From an archaeon (GTDB lineage Archaea > Nanobdellota > Nanobdellia > Pacearchaeales > GW2011-AR1), in assembly GCA_018693315.1 (NCBI GenBank), contig JABHLR010000003.1:1-54873 (forward strand): a DNA stretch of 54,873 bases, read 5' to 3'. Below, piece after piece: positions 25,173-31,817 of this stretch. A model generated the notes under the pieces. That model was not told the DNA's origin, did not search any database, and worked only from the letters and a program-made list of their open reading frames with translations. A program made the position numbers and the translations under genes. Position 1 is the stretch's first letter. Every line of letters starts with the position of its first letter.

Positions 25173-27575
25173 ATGTCGTTGTTTTCAGATGGTAGGGTTA
25201 AGTTTCTTCTGTGGTTCGTTGCTTTTGCTGTTGTTGCTGCGATAGTTCTTACGGTTATTGAGATTAGGTTGAAGAAAAAGAAGGAGAGGCATCTTGCGAA
25301 GGTTGTTGATTTGTCTGCTGTTGAGAAGATGAAGAAATTTTTGAAGTTGAACAAAACACCGAGGGAGAAATTGGATTTTGTTGATAAAACTGCGAAGGAA
25401 TATTTTAAGGAAGCTTACGGAACTCATTTGAATTCTGGTTACTCTACATTAATTCAGGACTTTGAAAAGAAGAAAAGGAAGAATGAGCTTGCGTTTTGTA
25501 AGGCAATGTTTGCGACTTATTATTCACACAAAGCTTTGAGTGATAATAGGGCACTTGCTTTGGGAAGTTTGTTGATTGATCTTGAAAGAGGAAAGAAGAG
25601 ATCTGATGAAATTTCTAGAGTTCCTGGTTTTATGGAAAGGATTGAAAGATTTTTTGACATGAGGAGGAAAGTTAATTCTAAGAAAAAGATTTTGAAGAAA
25701 GAGGCGCGGCATGCGAAGAAACTTGAGCTGAAAAGGGCAGCTAAGAGGCAGAGTGCTTTGAGGGTTGTTAAGAAAAAGGAGAAAGTTATCAAACAACAGA
25801 AGGTTGTCGCCATAAAGGTTAAGAATAAGGTTGCTAAGAAGTCTGAGAATAAAAAGAAGAGGTTGATTAGGAAAAGGACTAGGGTTCTTAGAAAACAGAA
25901 GGGGAAGGATTCTCGTAATATAAAGAAACAGAAAGCTGCGAGAGTTAAGCATGTGAAGAGAGTTGCTGCTGAGAAGAATAAGGTTGCTGCAAAAAATGAG
26001 AAGACTAGGCAGATTATTGAGAAGAAGAAAGCGCGAGAGTTGGTGACACAGAAAATTGTTGCTAAGAAGATTGCTAAGAAGAATAAAAAAGTTGTTATGA
26101 AAAAGAGGAATGTCGCCGCTAAGAGGAACAGGAAGATTTCTAAGGTTAAGGCGAAGGAGATGATTAAGAAGAATAAGAGATTGGCTGCTGCTAGGGTTGT
26201 TGCTGAGAGAAAGGCTGTTGAGGTTGCTAAGATTAAGAAAATTGAGATGCTTAAGAAGAAGAGAGCGGCAGAAGTCAGGGCTAAAGTTGTTGCTAGGGCA
26301 AATGAAGTTGCTGCGATTAAGAAGAAGAAGGAAATGGCTGCTGCTCGAGAAAGAGCTGAGATTAAGGCTAAGGCTTTGGCTAAGAAGAGAGCTGCTGATG
26401 CTGTTAAGGCTAAGGCTGAGAAGGCTAGGCTGGAGAAGATTGCTGCCAAGAGACGAAAGGTTTTGTTTAAGAAAAAAGCAAAGGCTGAGAAGGCTGCTAG
26501 GGCTCAAGCTCAAGCTGAAGCTGTTGTTCGCAAGAGAGAGGCAGAGAAGAATGCTAAATTGAGTAAGAAGCAGAAGAAGATTTCCGATAGGGTTAAGGTG
26601 AAGAAGATGAGGATTGCTCGTTTACGGATTGCTGAGAATGAGGCGAATTACAAGAAGGTTCAGGCTCGGAAGGCTAAGGTTGCTGCTAAGGCTGCGAAGA
26701 AATCAGTTCGTGCGAACCTTAAGAAGATTAAGGCGTTTAAGATCAGACAAGCTCAGAAAGCTAAGGTAGCTAAGAAGGCTGCTGTGATTGCGGCTAAACA
26801 GAAGAAGGTTGATGACAAGAAGAGGGCTAAGGTTGTTAGGATTGTTGAAGCTCGGAAGAGAGTTGCCGATGCGAAAGCTAAGAAGTTGGCTGTTGTTATG
26901 AAAAAGAAGGCGAAGCAGGTTGTGGTTGTTAAAAAGAAAGTTGTGCCGAAGAGGGATGTTAGGGCTGATAGAATTGTTGCTAAGAAGAAGATTGTCGTTG
27001 CTAGGGCTAAGGTTGAGGCTATGAGGGTCGCTGAGAGAGAAAAGAAGATTAATGACAGGAAGAAGAGTGATCTTGCTGTTTTGATGAAGAAGAAAGCTGA
27101 GAAGGATGCTAGGGTTCGTTCTGATGTTGCTGCAAAGCAGTCTAAGATTAGGGCTATTGAAAAAAGAAAGTTTTTGAAAAAAGCAAAAAAAGAGAAAAGG
27201 ATCAGGTTGAAAAGAGAGGCGAAAGAAAAGGCAGATAAGATTGTCGGTGATAAGGTTGCTGCGAAAAGAGAAAAAAGGATGGCAAAGATTGTGGCTCGCG
27301 ATAGGTTTTTGGCGAAGAAAAAGGCTAAGAAAAATAAGATAAGAGCTGAGAAGATTGCGAGAGCTGAGAAGAAGAGAGTTGATAAGATTGCGGACGAGAG
27401 AAGGAAAGTTTTGTTTGAGAGACAGAAGGCCGAGAAGAAAAAGATTGCTGAAATGGTTGAAAAAAATAGAGGTAGAAAAATGAAGGAACTTGAGAAAAAA
27501 AGGAAATCAATTGTTTCTTCATATCCGATTGGAAGTCGAGAATGGATGAAGGAGCTGAAGAAGAATTCGAAATAG
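25173..27575 (+). CDS. Membrane-anchored, extremely Lys/Ala/Arg-rich protein of about 800 residues
   Basis: 800 residues from ATG 25173. An upstream in-frame ATG at 25134 overlaps the TATA box and would lie before the predicted transcription start, so it is unlikely. One TM helix (about residues 9-31, FLLWFVAFAVVAAIVLTVIEI) is followed by KKKKER, so the rest should be cytoplasmic. Residues about 45-155 form a helical domain (TPREKLDFVDKTAKEYFKEAYG...NELAFCKAMFATYYSHKALS). From about residue 165 to near the end runs a low-complexity basic helix or coiled coil of Lys, Ala, Arg and Val with few Asp and almost no Pro or Gly. The net charge is very high, and nucleic-acid binding or anchoring of a nucleoid or ribosomes to the membrane is inferred. 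No named family is recognised. Confidence 0.85.
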   Translation: MSLFSDGRVKFLLWFVAFAVVAAIVLTVIEIRLKKKKERHLAKVVDLSAVEKMKKFLKLNKTPREKLDFVDKTAKEYFKEAYGTHLNSGYSTLIQDFEKKKRKNELAFCKAMFATYYSHKALSDNRALALGSLLIDLERGKKRSDEISRVPGFMERIERFFDMRRKVNSKKKILKKEARHAKKLELKRAAKRQSALRVVKKKEKVIKQQKVVAIKVKNKVAKKSENKKKRLIRKRTRVLRKQKGKDSRNIKKQKAARVKHVKRVAAEKNKVAAKNEKTRQIIEKKKARELVTQKIVAKKIAKKNKKVVMKKRNVAAKRNRKISKVKAKEMIKKNKRLAAARVVAERKAVEVAKIKKIEMLKKKRAAEVRAKVVARANEVAAIKKKKEMAAARERAEIKAKALAKKRAADAVKAKAEKARLEKIAAKRRKVLFKKKAKAEKAARAQAQAEAVVRKREAEKNAKLSKKQKKISDRVKVKKMRIARLRIAENEANYKKVQARKAKVAAKAAKKSVRANLKKIKAFKIRQAQKAKVAKKAAVIAAKQKKVDDKKRAKVVRIVEARKRVADAKAKKLAVVMKKKAKQVVVVKKKVVPKRDVRADRIVAKKKIVVARAKVEAMRVAEREKKINDRKKSDLAVLMKKKAEKDARVRSDVAAKQSKIRAIEKRKFLKKAKKEKRIRLKREAKEKADKIVGDKVAAKREKRMAKIVARDRFLAKKKAKKNKIRAEKIARAEKKRVDKIADERRKVLFERQKAEKKKIAEMVEKNRGRKMKELEKKRKSIVSSYPIGSREWMKELKKNSK

Positions 27576-27609
27576 TCAAGTAAATAAACTCTTTTTCTCT
27601 TAAATTATC

Positions 27610-28935
27610 ATGCAAAAAAAATGGTGGGTTGTGCTGAATGTGTTTGTTTTGATTATTGTTATTCTGGCGTTGGTTTTTTTTGTTTGGATTTTTTCTGTTA
27701 ATGGTGATGAGATTGTTGTTGATGAATGTATTGAGGTGAATAAGGTTTCGAGTTTTGTTTATGATGCTTGTTATGATGCTTATTCGAAGATGATTTTTAT
27801 GGAGATCCAGAGGGGGCAGGATGCGTATAAAATTAATTCGATGAGTGCTTCGTTTTTTGATTTTTCTGAGCAGGTTTATGATTTGACTGATGTGCCAAAT
27901 ATCAAGGATTCTCGGGCGTTCAAAATTCCGGCTGAGAAGAATCCTCAGAGTATTGATATGAAATTGAATATTGTTAAGGATTTTTCGTCGCCTATTTGTG
28001 AGGACCCTCGGAAGGTTTTTGTGAGATATTGTCCGACAGGTGTTGGTGAGGACGGTGTTAATGTTACCATAAGTCCTTTGGAAAATGTTGGGTTTGAAGA
28101 TTTTATTGAAATTGAAAAATCTCCAAGGCAGGATTCTGATACTCTTGCTTTGAGCTTGGTTGATAAGGAGAGAGTTTGGAAGTCTCAGTGTGAGTCTAAG
28201 TGGAAATGTGATGAATGGGAGGGTTGTGTCGACGGTGTTCAGAAAAGAGAGTGTAGCGATTCGTCTGATTGTTTTATTCCTACGGGGGTTCCAGATACTG
28301 TGAAATATTGTGATGCTGGTTGTGTCGAAAAGTGGGAATGTGAGTGGTCTAGGTGTAGTAGTGGGTTTACTGTTCCAAAGTGTAAGGATTTGAATAAGTG
28401 TGGGACATCATATAATATTCCACAGAAGCTGGAGTGTGGGAGTGGTCGGTGTGTTCCAGATATTAAATGTAGTGAATGGACTAGTTGTGACGTTGATTAT
28501 AATTTTATGGATTTGGTTGGCGGGGCGATTAGTGATTTGAAGGGGACTAAATCGAGGGTTTGTGTTGATGATAATTCTTGTGCGGATTCTGTTGAGGAGG
28601 TTAGGAGTTGTTCTGTTAATGTTGATATTTATACGAGGAGGTTTAGTAAATGTGGGCAGGATTTTATTGGGATTTATGATAGACTGGATAATGATTTGAT
28701 TGCGAGAATTGAAGAAGGTGATGTTGATAATCCACATTTGAATATTCATCTTGATGATGGGAGGGATAGTGAGTTTTGTGATTATTGTTTTGATGGTGTG
28801 ATGGATGGTGATGAGACCGGGGTTGATTGCGGTGGTAGTTGTCAAAAATGTTCTGAGAAATTTAAGAGGGTTGATTTTGAGAAGAGGGGATGGTTTGACA
28901 GGTTTGGTGATTGGTTCAAAAGATTGATCACATAG
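27610..28935 (+). CDS. N-anchored extracellular Cys-rich protein
   Basis: 441 residues. An N-terminal TM (VVLNVFVLIIVILALVFFVWIF) is followed by an extracellular domain of ~150 residues, then a series of TSP1-like, W-x-C-rich motifs: CESKWKCDEWEGC, CVEKWECEWSRC and CSEWTSCDVDY. Near the end is the CxDGxxxGxExxVDCGGxC module (CFDGVMDGDETGVDCGGSCQ), shared with the protein at 11655-13721. The C-terminal ~20 residues (RVDFEKRGWFDRFGDWFKRL) are amphipathic. The protein should be secreted and disulphide-stabilised, which fits with the DsbA-like protein at 34801-35808. Its partner is unknown. Confidence 0.8.
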   Translation: MQKKWWVVLNVFVLIIVILALVFFVWIFSVNGDEIVVDECIEVNKVSSFVYDACYDAYSKMIFMEIQRGQDAYKINSMSASFFDFSEQVYDLTDVPNIKDSRAFKIPAEKNPQSIDMKLNIVKDFSSPICEDPRKVFVRYCPTGVGEDGVNVTISPLENVGFEDFIEIEKSPRQDSDTLALSLVDKERVWKSQCESKWKCDEWEGCVDGVQKRECSDSSDCFIPTGVPDTVKYCDAGCVEKWECEWSRCSSGFTVPKCKDLNKCGTSYNIPQKLECGSGRCVPDIKCSEWTSCDVDYNFMDLVGGAISDLKGTKSRVCVDDNSCADSVEEVRSCSVNVDIYTRRFSKCGQDFIGIYDRLDNDLIARIEEGDVDNPHLNIHLDDGRDSEFCDYCFDGVMDGDETGVDCGGSCQKCSEKFKRVDFEKRGWFDRFGDWFKRLIT

Positions 28936-28941
28936 TAAGTC

Positions 28942-28950
28942 TTTTAAATG
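28942..28950 (+). promoter_or_regulatory. TATA-like element of the CAT-anticodon tRNA
   Basis: TTTTAAATG is centred about 24 bases before the mature tRNA 5' end, which fits transcription starting at or close to base 1 of the tRNA. Confidence 0.4.
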
Positions 28951-28969
28951 AATTTTAGTTTCTAGTTTT

Positions 28970-29041
28970 GGCTCTGTAGCTCAGCGGTAGAGCGCCGCTC
29001 TCATGAGGCGGAGGTCCCGAGGTCAGCACTCGGCAGAGCCA
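28970..29041 (+). tRNA. tRNA with CAT anticodon (elongator Met or Ile2)
   Basis: 72 bases. Acceptor GGCTCTG/CAGAGCC with discriminator A; D-arm GCTC...GAGC with GG in the loop; anticodon arm CCGCT-CTCATGA-GGCGG gives CAT. It lacks the three consecutive G-C pairs beside the anticodon loop that mark archaeal initiators, so it is either elongator Met or, if modified at C34, Ile2. The T-loop GTCAGCA has G54 and G58 in place of T54 and A58. Confidence 0.8.
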
Positions 29042-29181
29042 TTCGTACTTCTCTCGAAAATCACCGCACTTTGTTTGCTGCGATTTAGAGGTCAGCACTC
29101 GGCAGAGCCATTCGTACTTCTCTCGAAAATCACCGCACTTTGTTTGCTGCGATTTAGAGGTCAGCACTCGGCAGAGCCATT
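29019..29181 (+). repeat. 69-bp tandem repeat carrying the tRNA 3' end (2.4 copies)
   Basis: Copies start at 29019, 29088 and 29157 with exact 69-base spacing. Each begins with GAGGTCAGCACTCGGCAGAG, the T-arm and 3' acceptor of the adjacent tRNA, followed by 44 bases of spacer (TTCGTACTTC...GCGATTTA). The first unit is the tRNA's own 3' end; the third is partial (25 bases). The remaining downstream sequence up to 29213 holds the promoter of the next gene. Confidence 0.95.
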
Positions 29182-29183
29182 AG

Positions 29184-29191
29184 TTTTATAT
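29184..29191 (+). promoter_or_regulatory. TATA box of the 83-residue TM protein gene
   Basis: TTTTATAT centred at 29187.5 places transcription start at ATG 29214 (leaderless). Confidence 0.5.
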
Positions 29192-29213
29192 ATTGGTTTT
29201 TGTATTAGGTGAT

Positions 29214-29465
29214 ATGGTAGTTGGAGAGGTGGCGATGAATACAAGTGGATTGGTTGATCAGGTTATTCCTGTTTTGATGGATAAGCTTGGTCCTTTTATT
29301 ACGATTTTTAAGGCGGTTGGAATTGTTCTTCTTGTCTATATTATTTATTTGCTTTATAGAGGTGTTACTAGAATTCAGGATAGGCGAAGGTTGAAGAGGA
29401 TTGAGAAGAAGGTGCTTGATATTGATAGAAAGTTGAATAAGTTGTTGAAAAAGAAAAATAAATAA
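29214..29465 (+). CDS. Small membrane protein with basic coiled tail
   Basis: 83 residues from ATG 29214, favoured because the TATA spacing makes it leaderless; ATG 29235, preceded by GGAGAGGTGG, is an alternative. One TM helix (ITIFKAVGIVLLVYIIYLLY) is followed by a basic amphipathic helix (TRIQDRRRLKRIEKKVLDIDRKLNKLLKKKNK). The stop directly abuts the convergent Alba gene with no spacer. No family is recognised. Confidence 0.65.
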   Translation: MVVGEVAMNTSGLVDQVIPVLMDKLGPFITIFKAVGIVLLVYIIYLLYRGVTRIQDRRRLKRIEKKVLDIDRKLNKLLKKKNK

Positions 29466-29765
29466 TTATTCTTTTGTTAGGGCTATTTCGATGGTTGAAA
29501 CGTTGACCAATTTTCCTTCTTTGTTTTCGAATTCTTCGCTGCCGATTGAAACATTTGTTACGGAAACTTTTTTATCTTCTAAGAATTTTCTTCGTGCTAC
29601 TTCTGCGACGTCTACACCTTTTGAGATGAATTTACCTCGTGCCTTTACTGTTACTGTGTCGGCTCCGTTGCTAAATTGCATGACTACGCCTGTAACATAA
29701 TTCATGAAAGGTTTCCCCCCAATGAAAATAGAGTTCTCTTGTGATTTCTGTGTTTCTTCTGTCAT
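29466..29765 (-). CDS. albA: Alba DNA/RNA-binding chromatin protein
   Basis: 99 residues. N-terminal NSIFIGGKPFMNYVTGVVMQ is the conserved first Alba segment; SNGADTVTVKARGKFISKGVDVAEVARRKFLE contains the RNA/DNA-binding strand and the basic helix; SIGSEEFENKEGKLVNVSTIEIAL closes the fold. Alba forms dimers that coat DNA or RNA and shape archaeal chromatin. The gene follows eS17 after two bases on the same strand, so it is probably co-transcribed with that ribosomal protein gene. No Lys-16-type acetylation site can be judged from sequence alone. Confidence 0.95.
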   Translation of the reverse strand: MTEETQKSQENSIFIGGKPFMNYVTGVVMQFSNGADTVTVKARGKFISKGVDVAEVARRKFLEDKKVSVTNVSIGSEEFENKEGKLVNVSTIEIALTKE

Positions 29766-29767
29766 CT

Positions 29768-29971
29768 TTATTGTTCGTCGTCAATGATTGTTTTTGTATT
29801 CTTTTTTATCCGTGCAATATAACCTGCGATCTTGTTTCGCATTTTTTTACTTTGCAATGTGCTTCCGAGTGCTTTTTTGTTTTCCTCGAATGTTTTTCCG
29901 AAAGACTCGTCTGTCTTTTCGATTAGTTGTCTCGATGTTCTTTTGATCAGCTTTGATTTTATTCTTCCCAT
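29768..29971 (-). CDS. rps17e: Ribosomal protein eS17
   Basis: 67 residues. GRIKSKLIKRTSRQLIEK and the conserved SKKMRNKIAGYIARIKK are the signature of archaeal/eukaryotic S17e, a small-subunit protein; the length fits the short archaeal form. The ATG is leaderless, with TATA-like CTTTTAAACC at 29991-30000, 25 bases upstream. It is the first gene of a two-gene unit with alba. Confidence 0.93.
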   Translation of the reverse strand: MGRIKSKLIKRTSRQLIEKTDESFGKTFEENKKALGSTLQSKKMRNKIAGYIARIKKNTKTIIDDEQ

Positions 29972-29990
29972 GTTTAAAGGTACTAATTTG

Positions 29991-30000
29991 GGTTTAAAAG
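29991..30000 (-). promoter_or_regulatory. TATA box of eS17-alba
   Basis: CTTTTAAACC on the minus strand, centred 25 bases from the eS17 start codon. Confidence 0.55.
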
Positions 30001-30036
30001 TGTTTCGTGATGAAATTTATTACTCTGAGGTTATTC

Positions 30037-30903
30037 TTATTTGTCGCTTAGTTTGTCAATTTTTATGAGTTTTTTGTAGGCGTTGATTGTGTCGTTCATT
30101 TTTTTTGTTGGTTCGCCTTGGGTTATTATGTGATATGGGAGGTTTGATTCTTTTGCTTTTTTGTAGCATTTTATTAGTTCTAGTTCGGTGATTCTTTTTT
30201 TCTTGAAGGCGAATAACATGGCTTGTTGTGAGTTTTGAATTTTTGCTACTACGTTTTTTTTGTCGACTTCTTCGATAGATATGATTTTGGTGTTTTGTTT
30301 TTCTAAGAATTCTTCGATTTCGTTTAGGAATGTTTTGTTGTTGGATTTTGGTTTGTTAATAATTGGTTCTGATTTTTCGAATATTGGTTCTACTTTTTTT
30401 GGCTCAGGTTTTTCCATGACTGGCTCGGGTTTTTTCGGTTCTGGAGTTGGCCCTGGTTCTGGCTTTTCGTTTGATGGGGATATTAGTTTGTTGATTTCTT
30501 CTTCTGGCGTGAAGGTGTATCTCCACATTATTTTTTCGTGTAGCTTGAATGGTTTTGCAAAATCTTTGAGGTTTCTTAGAGCTACTCGGATTGCTGGTTC
30601 TTCGTTTTCGTCAGATAGTAGTTTGTTTTCTTTGAGTTTTAAATAGGCGTCTTTCTCTGCGGATTTTAGGCTGTCGGTGTGGTCTTCGAGTTTTTGTTCG
30701 TCGCCAGGAATCAGGTAGAGTGAGGATGCGCCGATTTTCATGTGACTTGTTATGATTTGTTTTGAGTCGAGGAGTTCTGCCGCGATTGCGGATGCGAAGA
30801 CTGGGTCCATTTCGATTGCTTTTGCTATCCGGACGGGGAGGGATGGTCCTGTTGTTTTTAGGAATGAGATTATCTTGTTCTTTTTTTCTTGGATGTCTAT
30901 CAT
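30037..30903 (-). CDS. Winged-helix protein with Pro/Glu/Lys linker, DPANN-type unknown
   Basis: 288 residues. N-terminal ~90 residues contain a winged-helix-like fold (KIISFLKTTGPSLPVRIAKAI...AELLDSKQIITSHMKIG). A Pro-rich linker of PEPKK-type repeats (about residues 155-195) follows. The C-terminal ~95 residues (FLNEIEEFLEKQNTKIISIEEVDKKNVVAKIQ...LPYHIITQG) form an alpha/beta domain that resembles a restriction-endonuclease-like fold without an obvious complete catalytic triad. It is preceded by a TATA box (GATTATAAAG, minus strand) and followed on the other side by endA. A role in RNA or DNA biology is suggested by the wHTH; no function is claimed. Confidence 0.75.
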   Translation of the reverse strand: MIDIQEKKNKIISFLKTTGPSLPVRIAKAIEMDPVFASAIAAELLDSKQIITSHMKIGASSLYLIPGDEQKLEDHTDSLKSAEKDAYLKLKENKLLSDENEEPAIRVALRNLKDFAKPFKLHEKIMWRYTFTPEEEINKLISPSNEKPEPGPTPEPKKPEPVMEKPEPKKVEPIFEKSEPIINKPKSNNKTFLNEIEEFLEKQNTKIISIEEVDKKNVVAKIQNSQQAMLFAFKKKRITELELIKCYKKAKESNLPYHIITQGEPTKKMNDTINAYKKLIKIDKLSDK

Positions 30904-30923
30904 GGGAATTAGAATTAAGCAGA

Positions 30924-30933
30924 GATTATAAAG
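30924..30933 (-). promoter_or_regulatory. TATA box of the winged-helix gene
   Basis: CTTTATAATC on the minus strand, about 25 bases before the start codon. Confidence 0.5.
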
Positions 30934-30937
30934 ATTT

Positions 30938-31450
30938 TTATGGTCGAGTCCATTTGACTTCGTAGTATGAGACGTCGCCCTCTTCGTCGGCGATTGCGAT
31001 TAGTAAGTTCTTTTTTGTGGAGTGTGCGACTCGGTTTTTTGCGGAGAAATCTTGCCATGTCATTTTTTGATTTTCTGATGTGGTGAAGCAAATCCATTTT
31101 GAGTGTTTTTCGCTTGAGCCTTTGTTGTAGACTCGGAAATCTGCTCCGAATTTTAGGGCTGTTTTTACGATGTAGCCTTTTTTTCTTAGATCTTTAAATA
31201 CGAGATATTTTGTTTTGAATTTTTTATCGATTCTTTGGAATTTGTTTAGGATTTCTTTTTGTGTTAGTTTTTTGTTTTGGTGATTGAAGATTTCCATTTT
31301 TTTGTTTTGAACTAAGAAGAGTGCTTCGGGTAGGGAGTATAGGATTTTGTTGTCTAGTTTTTCGCCGAATTTTTGTGATGCGTGTAGATTTTGAGCTTCG
31401 ACTGAGTTTGACGTGATTCTTTCTGAGATTAGTGTTGCTTTGATTTTCAT
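30938..31450 (-). CDS. endA: tRNA-splicing endonuclease (EndA)
   Basis: 170 residues, matching the alpha4-type subunit. The C-terminal catalytic domain reads KYLVFKDLRKKGYIVKTALKF, then FGADFRVY, with catalytic Tyr108, His116 (EKHSKW) and Lys146/147 (STKKNLLIAI). It cuts bulge-helix-bulge introns in archaeal pre-tRNA and pre-rRNA. The gene starts about 30 bases from the 3' end of tRNA-Gln on the same strand. The N-terminal ~75 residues are the non-catalytic domain seen in full-length EndA (SERITSNSVEAQNLHASQKF...ILYSLPEALFLVQNKKM). No tRNA in the window has an intron. Confidence 0.95.
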   Translation of the reverse strand: MKIKATLISERITSNSVEAQNLHASQKFGEKLDNKILYSLPEALFLVQNKKMEIFNHQNKKLTQKEILNKFQRIDKKFKTKYLVFKDLRKKGYIVKTALKFGADFRVYNKGSSEKHSKWICFTTSENQKMTWQDFSAKNRVAHSTKKNLLIAIADEEGDVSYYEVKWTRP

Positions 31451-31481
31451 AATTATAATTAGTATTTATCGTTAATAAATA

Positions 31482-31554
31482 TAGCCCCGCCAGGATTCGA
31501 ACCTGGGTCACGAGAGTCAGAGTCTCGTATCCTTGACCACTAGACTACAGGGCT
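31482..31554 (-). tRNA. tRNA-Gln (CTG)
   Basis: 73 bases. Acceptor AGCCCTG/CGGGGCT with A1-T72, a hallmark of archaeal tRNA-Gln, discriminator A; anticodon arm CGAGA-CTCTGAC-TCTCG gives CTG; T-arm CCAGG-TTCGAAT-CCTGG is canonical. TATA-like TTTTAAAA at 31577-31584 lies 26 bases upstream. Confidence 0.93.
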
Positions 31555-31576
31555 TTATTTTATGAATATTATTTCG

Positions 31577-31584
31577 TTTTAAAA
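31577..31584 (-). promoter_or_regulatory. TATA box of tRNA-Gln
   Basis: TTTTAAAA centred 26 bases before the tRNA 5' end. Confidence 0.5.
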
Positions 31585-31598
31585 GGTATCTTTTTGTT

Positions 31599-31632
31599 GG
31601 GGCGCCTTCGGGCATACCCCTGAGAGCAGGGG
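31599..31632. other. Two overlapping hairpins, one with a TTCG tetraloop
   Basis: GGGG (31599-31602) can pair with CCCC (31617-31620) around GCC-TTCG-GGC (31604-31613). CCCCT (31617-31621) can alternatively pair with AGGGG (31628-31632) around GAGAGC. The two structures share the CCCC strand and are mutually exclusive. The element lies between the divergent tRNA-Gln and eL41 promoters, so it belongs to neither transcript as predicted. No family is recognised. Confidence 0.35.
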
Positions 31633-31637
31633 CAAGT

Positions 31638-31645
31638 TTTATAAA
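31638..31645 (+). promoter_or_regulatory. TATA box of eL41
   Basis: TTTATAAA centred 25.5 bases before ATG 31667, so the mRNA should be leaderless. Confidence 0.6.
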
Positions 31646-31666
31646 GTGAAATTTGGATAAGTTGTT

Positions 31667-31777
31667 ATGAAAAGATCTAGTAGAAGATGGAAGAAGAAGG
31701 GTCAGATGCGTTGGAAGTGGCAGCGTAAGAGACTTAAGAAAGAAAAGCGTAAGAGAAAGTTGAAGAGAAATAGGTAG
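31667..31777 (+). CDS. rpl41e: Ribosomal protein eL41
   Basis: 36 residues, almost all basic. MRWKWQRKRLKKEKRKRKLK fits the eL41 pattern MRxKW-x2-KR-x2-R-x-K/R-x-RR-K-x-R. A single helix of this kind bridges the subunits in archaeal and eukaryotic ribosomes. ATG 31667 is preferred over the internal ATG 31706 because the TATA box is exactly 25 bases upstream of 31667, giving a 13-residue N-terminal extension (MKRSSRRWKKKGQ). It is easily missed by size filters. A methyltransferase-fold gene follows after 40 bases. Confidence 0.82.
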   Translation: MKRSSRRWKKKGQMRWKWQRKRLKKEKRKRKLKRNR

Positions 31778-31817
31778 TTGTAATTCTAGGTTCTGGTTGG
31801 AGAAATTGGTGGGAGAT

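Noticed and set aside
25524-26513. Long open frames antisense to the Lys-rich protein
   Set aside because: They mirror AAG/GCT-rich codons as CTT/AGC and give only Leu/Ser-rich low-complexity products, with no start signals.
29019-29181. CRISPR array or protein-coding repeat in the 69-bp units
   Set aside because: Units are contiguous and fully identical without variable spacers, and they contain the tRNA 3' end. An open frame on the minus strand across the repeat is a by-product of the repeat sequence.
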